A DNA stretch of 64,000 nucleotides from the NCBI GenBank assembly GCA_048013815.1, contig CM106585.1, positions 7,874,001-7,938,000 on the forward strand, in the 5' to 3' direction. Of this stretch, positions 48,944-59,037 are shown one piece after another. A program made the position numbers and the translations under genes. This DNA comes from Setoptus koraiensis. Taxonomy: Eukaryota; Arthropoda. The notes under the pieces are model-generated. The model worked only from the letters and a program-made list of their open reading frames with translations, was not told where the DNA came from and made no database searches. Position 1 is the stretch's first letter. The number at the start of each line of letters is the position of its first letter.

Positions 48944-51214
48944 TTTGTTGCGATATATTAAGTAGATCAATAGTATTATTTGTTTGGCAAATGATCCTTA
49001 TTTATTCCTTTGGTGCTTTGTTGTATGATTTGTAGTTGATTTGTTGAAATCAATTGAGCAACATGCTAGTTAGGTATAGTGATGAGGATCGACTGTGAGT
49101 ATGTGACGTATATCGATTAACCTATTCCATTCTGTTCTGTTATTTGTAACTGTGATAACTGTTATAAGGATGTATGTGATGTGTAGTGCATAAGTTGGTT
49201 GTTGTCAACGTTGTTGTGATGTTAACGGTGCAATAACAAATTCAAGACTGGCTAGTTTTGTTAGACAAACAGACTATGCAAATCCCAAATGGTTGTAGTT
49301 GTTGTATAGCCCAACAACAACTTTAGCTACCTTGGCAGTAGCAGCGGTCTAGCTTGCGCTGAATGACAGGTTTTGAAAAGTTGATTCTGCGCAGACCAAC
49401 AGTACTCATCTCTAATCGAGCTTTTTGTGTTAGTTGCTAAATGTGCGCAAAAACACAAGCATCCCATCCATAGAAAAATAAATACTGTGCTGTGCTGTTC
49501 CAAAACACTCTAGGCATGTGTTGTGCATTCTTGTTTCGTTATTTTCTTTCTCTCTCTTTTGCTCTCACTATGATACAAGTTGTTGTTGTTGTTGTTGTAT
49601 GCAACTACCAATGCAAGTTCAATAGATTAGAATAGAATCTTTTGTATATATATAAATATAAACATTTACAAGATATCCTATTCTCAATAAATCGATGTCA
49701 AGACTAGACTGACACGGGTTGCGAATTGCCTCTTGCGATCTAAGAATTGCCACTTGCGAGTTAAAAGTTGAGACTTGGAACCACCATTTGAAATATAATC
49801 CGACTGTTGCAAATACCACGACAAGTGGTGAGTGCTTGACTGTGATGTGTCTAATGACCTTGTGTAATCGCAATGATGGCAAATAATTTCCCTTTCCTTG
49901 CTAGATGACGTAGTTATATCAACTTGTCTCTTGCCAGGTTGCCACTGCTGATGCTTATGTTTATGTCAGCCTATCGAGTATTGGAGCTTCTTCGGGCTTT
50001 GATACTGTCAATATACGTTAATTGATCGATGATGAAAGATGAGGATTGTAATAGCAATAAATAATAATAATGATAATGTGCACTATGTCTTGGACACGCT
50101 GTAGTTACTGGACAACTAGGTTGCTAAATAAGTTGAATAAGCTTCAAGTTAGTTGAGATGGTGCATGACTAAAAATGCATGGCATCCGATAGAAACTTAT
50201 GGTATCCGTTCAATCATGAGAATAGTTGATGTATAGAAATGTTATGCAAATTCAATCCTGACTGTTTCCTGTGTGATTTTTCGCTTTGCAATAAATCCTG
50301 TGTAGTCTGCAATAGATGTGATGCGCGTAATGGGTGCATGAAGTATTTGTGCTTGTGTGCTACCATGATGATAGTTGATTCCTTCAATTTCCTCAACCTT
50401 TGGTCGGCCGATCAAATTATTAGCCAATATCAACAAATATAAATTGGTGCTTCTCTTTGTGTGTTCGCAATGGATATTTATTACGAGTATGAATAAATTA
50501 ATGTAGGTAAATGTTGATTAGTCCGAGTGTTAGCAGCTAATATCAATAATGGTTAACCTCTACGATGTGACAATATGGCTTCAATAACTTACAGTGTGTA
50601 TAGATGCTCAATTACTATCGTACATGTATAATGATGTCTATCCATGTTACATAATATTTGTTAATAATCAGCAGCGCACCACAAAGCTACTGCACAATGT
50701 AATAAAGAAAACACAGTCATGTGCTTGTGCGTAAACTGCACACACACAGCACCAAACAAACAATAGAATGCAGTCATATGCGCGGCAGATGTCTGCGGCA
50801 AGTGTGCAAACTGCAGATTAATCGATAGTGACATGCTGTTGATTGGTGCATTCGATGATACACAAAGCACTGTGTCAGCGATTGTACCAGTTGCTTAATA
50901 CTATCTTTTTTATCTTTATTACTTATCTGATATACATTATTATCAATATATCACATCATAATGCGATTATCAGACACTATATGTAGCAGATTACACGACC
51001 TTCATTATGATGGCAGCGGCAATACACAGTGGACCGTACATCACCAACAGAAACACACCCAGATTTCGGATGCCATAAATTATATCTCTGCCTCCAATTT
51101 CTTACTGTCTGGCAAACCTCAGCCAACTTATCTATCCTAGTCAAAATCAAGTCCAAACTAAAATCCGGGCCCATCTCACTTCATCTGGCTAGTATTCTAA
51201 AATCACGGTAAAAA
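48944..51214. other. Intergenic spacer between two divergent genes
   Basis: Separates the 5' end of the minus-strand gene from the plus-strand ALDH16A1-like gene. AT-rich, with short (TTG)n near 49580 and no long repeats. No coding frame or RNA gene is supported; promoters and 5' UTRs of both genes should lie here. Confidence 0.4.
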
Positions 51215-53196
51215 ATGTCGGAGCACCCTCAAGACGTCATTGAAGCTATCAAAAATATCAAAGTTAGTATAACTCACCAACACACATCATTCTATACGCT
51301 GACAAAATGAATAATTCTAGAGCTCTTTTTTGTCTAACTGTACCAATATTTTAGGTTTGGTCGGAACAACGAGAGCCAAAGCTGGTCAACGATCCTATTA
51401 CAATTCGTAGTACAGAGAGCCTCAAATCGTTCGGTGTTTTAGACTTGACACTTAACAAGTTCGAGCAACATGATCACATTGTTTACTGCGTAGAGTCAGA
51501 GACTTCGAAGCCTTTGCCATGGACGGAATTGAGTCACCTCTATAGTTGGATTTTCAAGTTTATGGAACTATTCAAAAGTTCGAGAAAAGAAATCGTGGCC
51601 TTAGATTTAATCCGTATGAACAAAGAACATCCTCTAACATTGGCCACCTACCACTTTGAAGAGGCCTTGAACATCATCAAAAACGCTGCTAGTTTCAAAA
51701 TACCTTTGGAACTTGTTCATCCCGATACAAACGGTCCCCATTATGCAGCTGATAACGTTCTCGTCGAAGAGGCTAATTCCATAGCGGATGTTATACGTGA
51801 GATACTCATCCGACTATACTCTAGATGTGTTGTCCGATTGGTCGTCAAAGCTGGTTACTTCTATTCATCAGCATTAAGTACCTTCATTGTTGATCTCATG
51901 CACCAAGCCGGTGCCACTACCACCGAAATACAAGTTTACGCCCAAGATAGAAGAGAGAGTGTTTGTAGCGGACGCCTGACAACTATGATGACACCTAACA
52001 AAAACTCGAAACTAAGTGTATTCGCAGTGGCCTTTGCCGCTACAGATCTATTTGCTGCTGTCGGTTGCATCATCGAAGGATATTTCCGAGAACAGTATCC
52101 CAATATGGTAGTGCTTGTGGAGGAAGGAGCTTACGCGAAATTCACCAAATACTGGCAACAATACTACTCTCATGCATTGCACATCGGATCGCGACTAGAT
52201 GACAAGGTCACCGTGGTTGACACTTTCAATGAAAAAGTTGCCATCGATCTAAATGCTATCGATATTCGCGAATCCCACAAGATGACTGGTAATGCCATTA
52301 ACATACTAAGATTTCGCACTGTGGATGAGTGTGTATCGTTAATTAAACACCTGAGAAAGATACCACTTATGAGTGTATGGAACGATGATGTTCTATTAAC
52401 AAGAGAATTTTGCTCACGTATAAGCCAATGCGACCAATTTTGGATCAACAACATGCCGAAGTATCATCATGCAGGTAGATTGATGGATCGTTTCTATCGT
52501 TATCACAATGCAATTGTCGCTGAAGATATGGCTGTGCTGTTCGACAAGATACATGCTCAATACCAGGAAAATATCGAGGCCCTGCAGAAGTTGCGCTTGA
52601 ATTTTATAAAGAAAGATACTTGTCTCAGAGACCGCCTCATCTTAGATGCCTACTTAAGCACGCTCCGCAAGTATAAGTCATTCAAGAATGGTTGTGCTGA
52701 TAATGAGATTATTGCCAGGATGCAAAACTTCATGAGTAGCTTCCAAACTATCAGGGATGACGGAAGAGGTAACAAATGTGTTGAGGAGATAACTACTTCG
52801 ATCGGATTGGTGATTATTCACGTGGCGGAAGAAGTAACGGTTATCAAACAGAAAATCATACTGCTAGAGATGATAATCAAGAATCTACTCTTAGGTAATG
52901 CAGTATTGGTGCATTGTCCGCCATCAACACTAGCTTCCAAGTTTTCTCTGCAAAATGACCATGTGATTCCTTTCCAGATGGTCATTGATGAAACTTTGGA
53001 TATAACATTGTCTAACCTTACGCTAGATTCCTCCTTTAGTGGACGTAAGAAGTGCCCAGCCAACACTAGTGTTGTTAAATTTGATAGTTCATTTACTACT
53101 GATCAGGTAGATGGAAAAATAAGAGCTTTGTGTTGCAAAAAGAAATCGTTATGGTTGAACACCACTAGTCGCTTTGATTATTGGTCTTCCGAATAG
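51215..53196 (+). CDS. ALDH16A1: ALDH16A1-like pseudo-aldehyde dehydrogenase
   Basis: Two exons: 51215-51262 (16 codons from ATG) and 51355-53196, with donor AAA-GTTAGT, acceptor ATATTTTAG and phase 0, giving 629 residues. The middle aligns by eye with the C-terminal half of an ALDH domain: VVLVEEGAYAKFTKYWQQYY, then HALHIGSRLD, and later FRTVDECVSLIKHL...SVWNDD...FWINN, matching the family's usual VNN-type ending. Around residues 500-545, EEITTSIGLVII...LLLGNAVLVHCPP resembles the start of a second ALDH domain, and the end KKKSLWLNTT resembles the KALWLP end of vertebrate ALDH16A1. That two-domain order is specific to ALDH16. I see no active-site Gly-Gln-X-Cys motif, so an enzyme is unlikely; a scaffold role is known for the human protein. 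It is shorter than the human protein (about 800 residues) and very divergent. Confidence 0.72.
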
Positions 53197-53400
53197 ATCG
53201 ACCACTAAAGATATTAATAAATTTTGAGTTATTTTGCTTACTTTTACTAGATAAAGTGATAGTTTACAATTCTCAAGTGCTGCATGACAATGCTTGTATC
53301 TAAAAGATTTTCTCATCGACTGATGGTCATCGGTCAAATGTCGACTTGCCTTGACGAGTGGTGCTATTTATTGCACACGCGTTGTGTGTTTGAGCGCTCA

Positions 53401-53470
53401 CAAGGACGACAAGGGAACTCATTTCATTGTTGTGTTTCACTTGTTGCAATGAATCCTCTTGTCGTCCTTG
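53401..53470. mobile_element. MITE-like element 1 (70 bp)
   Basis: The ends CAAGGACGACAAG (53401-53413) and CTTGTCGTCCTTG (53458-53470) are exact reverse complements; similarity continues inward imperfectly for several bases. The same terminal sequence bounds the element at 55468-55573. Too short to code for anything. No clear target-site duplication seen. Confidence 0.5.
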
Positions 53471-53477
53471 TATCTGA

Positions 53478-53523
53478 GACCAGAACACCCCATATGTTGT
53501 GACCGGAACACCCCATATGTTGT
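53478..53523. repeat. 23-bp direct duplication
   Basis: Two adjacent copies of a 23-base unit beginning GACCRGAACACCCCATATGT, differing at one base. Confidence 0.9.
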
Positions 53524-53572
53524 GACCAGCGTGTGCATCTGAGCAAAAAAAAAAATTTTCAAAAATTCATCA

Positions 53573-53740
53573 TAGTTAAGGTACTTCCCCCCTTAACTAG
53601 CGTGGGAGTTTGGCCTTTTGGCCGACGACTCGACTCTATGAGGGACTCGTTTGGGACTTCTTCGTCCAAACCTGTAGAGGTATAACCAGAGGGTCCGCTT
53701 AACGGGAACCTGGTAGGCTTGGTGGCACTTTCTTTGTCAG
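53573..53740. other. Hairpin-rich unclassified island
   Basis: TAGTTAAGG (53573-53581) pairs with CCTTAACTA (53591-53599); GGCC-TTTT-GGCC follows at 53612-53623; then TTTGGGAC pairs with GTCCAAA around TTCTTC, at about 53650-53669. Base composition is richer in GC than the surroundings. It could be a short interspersed element or a structured RNA; no RNA family recognised. Confidence 0.3.
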
Positions 53741-53964
53741 CATAACGTTAATCAGTAACAACGTTTTCGACCATTTCTAGAATACAAAGCTGAATTTCAG
53801 AAATTCCGCATGCGTTCAAATCTTGCGCCTTTAGATCTTGCCAGTCTCTCGGTATATTAACACAATAATGACTTTTCTGTTATTGAATACCGAAATTTAC
53901 ATTGTAGTTCAAGACAAAGTTGGTATTTATACATTATAATCATTGACTGACGAGAAACTCCAAC

Positions 53965-54446
53965 ATGTCAGTGATAAACAAAAGGTTCCCGCTCAGGCTC
54001 CCACGCAAGAATGGCAAAAGAGCACCAAATTTTCCCCAGGACAGCACTTTTGGAGCAATGAGAATTACTAGACTCACACCGCTCGCTCTGAAAAACAGCG
54101 TTTCTCGCGGTGGTGCGGAGGAATCCGACGTGGTTTGCATATCGGAGATGATGTCGTTATTTGAGTGTTTCTCAAAGAACGAATATGAAGCTAGCCCCTG
54201 CCAGGAATATGTCGATAAGCTGCAAAATTGCTACAGTAGTCATACGGTAAGTAACTTGACATGGTCGACCCATTCACGGTCATAATGGTCGAAACGCAAG
54301 CTAATGCTATGCAAATGTCCGATGTTTTCTACTTTCAGTCTAGAAGGAAATCAGAATCAACGGACGCCACGAGCGCAGCTAACCTTGGCACAACTAATAT
54401 CAAACGGGAACAATTGAACGCATTGCTCAAGAGATATCCGATATAG
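53965..54446 (+). CDS. CHCHD1: Mitochondrial small-subunit ribosomal protein mS37 (CHCHD1)
   Basis: Two exons, 53965-54246 and 54339-54446, joined in phase 0 (donor ACG-GTAAGT, acceptor CTTTCAG), give 129 residues. A basic N-terminal region is followed by a CHCH domain with twin CX9C motifs: C-ISEMMSLFE-C and C-QEYVDKLQN-C. The exon-2 end (REQLNALLKRYPI) matches the conserved C-terminus of CHCHD1, whose human form ends in a similar LNKLLQRFP sequence and has 118 residues. CHCHD1/mS37 is a component of the mitochondrial ribosome small subunit; twin CX9C proteins are usually imported into the intermembrane space route by Mia40, though mS37 ends in the matrix. The preceding gene on the same strand ends 768 bases upstream. 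No anomalies. Confidence 0.9.
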
Positions 54447-54682
54447 CAATATCGGCAATATATTGAATCGGGACCATATCGTCGCGCCCAAGTGGAACAT
54501 GCATTGTTATAGTGATCAGATATACCATGAATATTATGCTTAATCCTTCAAGATAAGATAATATATTAATAGAGATGATTATAGTGTAGTTATTTATGAA
54601 ACAAATGAAACGATTTAAACACATTTTTAATAGCTAAGCTTTTCAAGGTAACGCAAGTGAGTGCGAGAATCAAGAATGTTTG
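54447..54682. other. Spacer between convergent genes
   Basis: AT-rich 3' sequence between mS37 (+) and the CCDC6-like gene (-). Nothing else is seen. Confidence 0.4.
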
Positions 54683-55126
54683 TTATTTTTTGAGGTTTGC
54701 CTCCAATTGGTTGATTTTAGCATTAAGCTTATTGCATAAGGCTTCGGATTCAACCTCGAACGCCTTCTCTAATTCGGCCTTTTCCGCCTTAACTTTCATC
54801 AATTTCTTGGACAAATCATTTGTTAGGAATTCTTCTTCTTCCTCATACTCTAAAGCTAATGATTCCTTCTCTTGTTTGAGCCTCTGAATTCTTTTAAGCA
54901 ATGTGTTTGCTATAAATTCTTCTTCTTGCTCGGCTGTTTGCTGGATAGAAACACTTTTTTGGCGAAGTATTTTCATTTCTTCTGCCAGCGTGGCATTTTT
55001 GAGTTTCATAGACTCTAGTTCTTTTTCTAGATGAGTGAGCATGTGTTTCCGGGCAAGAACGCATTCGGGGTCTTGGCAGAGCTGACCGACAAGCTGGTTG
55101 TCGTGAATATTGTCACCTGTGGCCAT
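54683..55126 (-). CDS. Short CCDC6-like coiled-coil protein
   Basis: Single exon, ATG at 55126, 147 residues. After a 35-residue head ([19 protein letters not shown]...) the rest is coiled coil with the CCDC6 signature: [20 protein letters not shown], then [20 protein letters not shown] and [18 protein letters not shown]. In human CCDC6 (474 residues) the same blocks occur in the same order, but with a further EQEFQVNKLMKK-type block between the last two. That block, the later coiled coil and the Pro/Ser-rich C-terminus are absent here. It could be a compact paralogue or a truncated intronless copy; the open frame without repeats argues that it is kept. CCDC6 is a substrate in DNA-damage signalling in mammals; a role for this short form is unknown. 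It lies tail-to-tail with mS37 and head-to-head with H4. Confidence 0.75.
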   Translation of the reverse strand: MATGDNIHDNQLVGQLCQDPECVLARKHMLTHLEKELESMKLKNATLAEEMKILRQKSVSIQQTAEQEEEFIANTLLKRIQRLKQEKESLALEYEEEEEFLTNDLSKKLMKVKAEKAELEKAFEVESEALCNKLNAKINQLEANLKK

Positions 55127-55467
55127 GCTAGACAGATTGACAATTTAATAATAACAGATATTTATAAATAAGATATTGTTGGATAACGTGTAGACACAGG
55201 CTATAAAATGCTACAGTGTATAAACAGTATAGGTCTAACAATGTCGGAGATTATCTATTATTTTTGCTTGATGTCCGTAGCTTCTAGTACTCAGACCAGC
55301 AACAACGAAGCAAAGCAGAGGCGGCAGTATCGGCAGGCTGCATTGTGCTGCAGGCACTTGCACTCTAAGGGAGAGCGGCTTTTGTTGTTGTTGTTGTCGT
55401 GTGTGCGTGTGTTCACATCATTGAGCGCCGCCGCCATTTTGCTGGTGCTCGGAATCCCCGCCTAAAC
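55127..55467. other. Spacer between divergent CCDC6-like and H4 genes
   Basis: Includes a short (TTG)n at about 55381-55396 and GC-rich sequence to 55460. No gene is supported. Confidence 0.4.
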
Positions 55468-55573
55468 GAAAGGACGACAAGAGAACTCACGAAAATCGTG
55501 CTCTGAGCATGCGCAGTGAAAGAAAACTCACTTGTGAAGAAAACACTCATGAGATCTCTTGTTCGTCCTTCTC
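55468..55573. mobile_element. MITE-like element 2 (about 106 bp) in the H4 promoter
   Basis: The left arm AAGGACGACAAGAGAACTCA and the right arm ...GAGATCTCTTGTTCGTCCTT are near-complementary with one extra base. The outer 12 or so bases match the ends of element 1 at 53401-53470. Internally, CACGA-AAA-TCGTG forms a small hairpin, and GAGCATGCGCAGTG contains an NRF1-like GCATGCGCA. It ends six bases before the H4 TATA box at 55579. It may be a mobile relic or a genuine symmetrical promoter element. Confidence 0.5.
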
Positions 55574-55578
55574 GGCCA

Positions 55579-55615
55579 TATAAATACAAGCGGCTTTTGC
55601 TGCGGTCAGGTCAGT
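55579..55615 (+). promoter_or_regulatory. Histone H4 core promoter
   Basis: TATAAATA at 55579-55586 and the arthropod initiator TCAGT at 55611-55615 are spaced so that the initiator A lies about 34 bases from the start of the TATA box, the expected distance. The 5' UTR would be about 95 bases. Confidence 0.75.
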
Positions 55616-55702
55616 GTCACAAGCTCTTCCAACGAAGTACATCTGTTTACAGATTCAATTATTAATCTCATTCAATCGAACCCCACACACAAACTCAATT
55701 AA

Positions 55703-56020
<318 letters not shown>

Positions 56021-56070
56021 ACGCCCAAGCAATGATTTCAATATAATAATCACTATGCCCCCCTATCAAC

Positions 56071-56086
56071 GGCCCTTCTCAGGGCC
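56071..56086 (+). terminator. Histone mRNA 3' stem-loop
   Basis: GGCCCTTCTCAGGGCC fits the histone 3'-end consensus: a six-base-pair stem with a four-base loop, 51 bases after the stop codon. It is the binding site of SLBP and directs non-polyadenylated 3'-end processing. Purine-rich sequence downstream could pair with U7 snRNA. Confidence 0.93.
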
Positions 56087-56160
56087 ATATCTCAATTACA
56101 TGTGTGTATATAAGAAATTGACAATGTGACCCTCTGAAAAAGATCATTCTCTAGTTCATA

Positions 56161-56166
56161 AATAAA
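56161..56166 (+). terminator. AATAAA downstream of H4
   Basis: A poly(A) signal 75 bases after the stem-loop could give a backup polyadenylated H4 transcript, as is known for animal histone genes. Confidence 0.4.
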
Positions 56167-56551
56167 CGATATCTTGCCAATACATTAATAACTCAATTTC
56201 GCTCGGTTGCCATTCCTATTTTTGTCACTACATCTCAGATTTAATTAGCGGGGCCCTCTTGTGAACGGTGGCGACTTAAACTACTGCCTTAACGGCGCAC
56301 TAACGTACCTCCCGTGAACATAACAGCCCGCGCTATTCGCCATTGTTTGCGACATCCTGTCAGGAAGCACCTCCTGCCCCTCTGCTTGTATGGGCTATCG
56401 CGCTTCGATGAAAAAGAATGTAGGTGTGTTTCAATGGAGCAACTATATTCTGGCCATAATAGATATACGAATTTTATTATTTATATTATTTAAGTGAATA
56501 CATTAGAAGAAAAATAAATATAAAAAAAAATACAAATTAACATTTGAATAT
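56167..56551. other. Spacer between convergent H4 and AP2S1
   Basis: A GC-richer, unrecognised stretch lies at about 56245-56410. The AP2S1 3' UTR probably ends near the minus-strand AATAAA at 56473-56478. No gene is supported. Confidence 0.4.
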
Positions 56552-57189
56552 CTACTCTAATGAGTTGTACACCATGAGTTGCTTGAGAACTTTGGTCTGA
56601 CTAGTTTCACGTATCTCTCCCGCTAGGAACATCTCATCGACAACACTGTAGACTTTGTAGAAATTGAATACCAGGTCTAGTTCACAAACATTGTGGAAAT
56701 ATTCGTTGAGAACCTCGACAAAATTGTGTATAGCCTCGAGATATGCAAGATTATTATCGTTGACATCGACACAAATGCAGAAATAGAGTCCGGCGTAACG
56801 ACGGTAAACAATCTTGAAGTTGCGAAACTGTGAGGGAGAGAGAGAAATTAAGATAGCTTTGGCATTAGATTTGCATTATTTGCAACTTTGTGAAAATAAA
56901 AGATAATTTGTGTGTTGCTGATGACTTACTTCGACAAAATTGGTATGCTTTGCGTCTCTAACCGTCACTACGGCATGAACCTCCTCTATCAATTTCTGTT
57001 TCTCGTCATCATCGAATTGCATATACCATTTGGCCAATCGTGTCTTGCCTGCCCTGTTCTGAATCAAGATGAATCTGATCTGCAATAGGAAATGGTGGAA
57101 TTGTTACGATATTAGCTAGCTGATTGCCTGTATGATATATTATTAACAAGAGAGCCAAATGATAGATATCGTCCAAGTGTACTAACCAT
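56552..57189 (-). CDS. AP2S1: AP-2 complex sigma subunit
   Basis: Three coding exons on the minus strand: 57189-57187 (the ATG alone), 57079-56930 and 56827-56552. They join in phase 0 (donors ATG-GTTAGT and GAA-GTAAGT; acceptors TTGCAG and CACAG) and give 142 residues, exactly the length of human AP2S1. The sequence is almost identical to the animal consensus: [59 protein letters not shown], and [20 protein letters not shown]. It ends [13 protein letters not shown], where vertebrates have LLMLQSLE. The protein is the small longin-fold subunit of the clathrin adaptor AP-2; it binds acidic dileucine cargo signals at the plasma membrane. A start codon alone in its own exon is an easily missed structure. 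It is divergent from the claspin-like gene. Confidence 0.96.
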
Positions 57190-58102
57190 GTTGATGTAGA
57201 TTTTTCTTTTCCAAAAATGTTGTTGATTGGTTAAGTGGCCCGGTGTTGATATAGTAGAGGCGTCGAGTCGATAATAATTTGTCTGACTAATAATGTGGGA
57301 CACTGTAAAAAGCTGATTCAATGTGGAAAATTTCAAACAACAAACATTTGGACCGCTGTTGACGTTTTGTGGGTGGTTTGTCTAGTATCTTGGCACCTGG
57401 TATGAATTATGCACAGATTTTTGTGTTCCTCTGTACTTTCGCAGTGCTCGACAGAGAGCACTGTGCCGCACAATATTATGTATTGTGCGGCACACACCGG
57501 GCTCACGCTCAGATAAGCGTGTGGCCCGGTGCAACGAGTGAATTGAAGACCGGGGAGTCAATGCACAATTCGTGATTGAGTCACTTGCGTGCTGGCGAAA
57601 TGTGTGCGCTGAAGAATAGTCGCAACGCCTCAAGTTGGCGACTGCACATAAAGAGGGCGCTGCCAACGACTGACCCCGCTTAACATGGATCAATGCCACA
57701 AGTGTGGCATGGACGACCATGGTGCATGGTTCGGTGGCTCTGGTTCGTTGAAAGTCCACCAGAGGCACAAAAAATAGCGCCAATCACACGACGATTGTTT
57801 CGACACATGATTGGCGCGAGTTACAAAGAGAAATAAATATCTTTTGCAGCGAAAAGCGTGTCAGATTCATGAATAATCAGCTGTATGTATTCACGTCATT
57901 CAATGTTTACGCGCCCACAAACGAGCACCATTTATTCTTTGTCGACAACTTCACTTCTCCGGTCACAATACTGGCCGCTGCTGCTGTTCTCGACAATCTC
58001 TTGTTATTAGATACTCTGTTATTATTCATTTACATTTACATTCAAATATTATCCATCTGAACATCCACTGGTAGCCGCCGGAGCCCCCACCCCTCCAGCA
58101 AC
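57190..58102. other. Divergent-gene spacer with a chain of hairpins
   Basis: This spacer holds the 5' regions of AP2S1 (-) and the claspin-like gene (+). From 57442 to 57817 it has a dense chain of inverted repeats: 57442-57463 (8 bp), 57462-57494 (14 bp perfect), 57495-57531 (8+6 bp), 57618-57643 (9 bp with a bulge), 57693-57710 (8 bp) and 57777-57817 (10 bp). Open frames of 60-130 codons here are on both strands and look incidental. It may be a structured RNA, nested fold-back elements, or both. Confidence 0.55.
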
Positions 58103-58807
58103 ATGTCGGAATTTATTGACTACGAGGCGGAGTTGTCCGAGGGAGAAGTAGTGAGTGATGACGAGCTGGACTTGAGTGGCGACGATCAGGACGACAAAGA
58201 ATTGGTGGCCGATGACGAGGAGGAATTTGCAAGTGACGATGAGGAACAAGTTAGAAATTTGTATCACAAACAATTGGACAATGAAGACAGAAGACAAGTG
58301 TTGATTCTCAAGGAACAGCTCGAAGAAAAGGAGATAGCCATGAATGCAAGGAGAAAAAGATTTCGCTGGCAAATGGTAGACGATATGGACAGATTGGGCA
58401 AACACGACGATATGGACGATTTTGAGGAGGGAGAAGACGACGATCCGGGCCAATCAGACGGCGACGATGACGGCGGAACGTTCGTGGCGCGACTCAGGCA
58501 ACCCACAAATGATTATATGTTTTTAGATAAAGAAACCAATTCAAATTCACAAAGCTCAACAAACTTTCCATCTGCACCAGCCACATCAGCCACTGCCCAT
58601 CCAAAATTGAATCCACTAACAACTCAGAATTCATCGGATATAAATAAATTTTTATTTCGTGATAAGGAGACAGTGGATGCCTTGTCTGCAGCAACTAATG
58701 AAAACAGGCTTTTAAGGACAACAAGAGAGGACAAAGATAGAATAGTTGAGCGTGAAATAAAACGTGTCCTACAATCCAAGAGCATATTCGACAAGTTATT
58801 CGATTGA
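58103..58807 (+). CDS. CLSPN: Short claspin C-terminal-type protein
   Basis: Single exon, ATG at 58103, 234 residues. The acidic start (FIDYEAELSEGEVVSDDELD, then DDQDDKELVADDEEEFASDD), the helix EEQVRNLYHKQLDNEDRRQV and the block ARRKRFRWQMVDDMDRL follow the order of the C-terminal part of claspin (in human: EAELSGSD..., DDDKRQLRLYQE..., RKFRWKNIDD). A second half is Ser/Asn-rich with FLDKE and FLFRDKE blocks, and ends EIKRVLQSKSIFDKLFD. Claspin is the S-phase checkpoint mediator between ATR and Chk1 and a fork-protection component. Human claspin has over 1300 residues; here only the C-terminal part exists and there are no upstream exons in the 0.9-kb spacer. It could be a split gene, an intronless duplicate fragment that is kept, or a much reduced claspin. 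Family assignment rests on the RFRW block and acidic repeats. Confidence 0.65.
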   Translation: MSEFIDYEAELSEGEVVSDDELDLSGDDQDDKELVADDEEEFASDDEEQVRNLYHKQLDNEDRRQVLILKEQLEEKEIAMNARRKRFRWQMVDDMDRLGKHDDMDDFEEGEDDDPGQSDGDDDGGTFVARLRQPTNDYMFLDKETNSNSQSSTNFPSAPATSATAHPKLNPLTTQNSSDINKFLFRDKETVDALSAATNENRLLRTTREDKDRIVEREIKRVLQSKSIFDKLFD

Positions 58808-58810
58808 TTT

Positions 58811-58900
58811 TATATATATATATACTTTATATTTATATATATATATATATATATAAATATAATGTGTCTGTGTAATGTAATATATATATCTATATATAGT
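58811..58900. repeat. (AT)n-rich tract
   Basis: Mostly TATATA with a few interruptions, directly after the claspin-like stop codon. Confidence 0.9.
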
Positions 58901-59037
58901 AATTAGATGTTTTTAGAGAGTCAACAACACATGGAGTTACATTTTCCTAAAGTACGAATATATAAAAAAAAGTTTCATTCCCGCTAGTGTCAATTGCATC
59001 TCTGATATGTGTGTCCAAACCACTTGTTGTTGTCATG

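Larger units (their letters stand above)
53197..53964. other. Intergenic: MITE-like repeat, direct repeat, structured island
   Basis: Contains the 70-bp inverted-repeat element 53401-53470, the 23-bp duplication 53478-53523, an A-run, and a hairpin-rich stretch at 53573-53740. mS37 regulatory sequence should lie at the right end. Confidence 0.5.
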
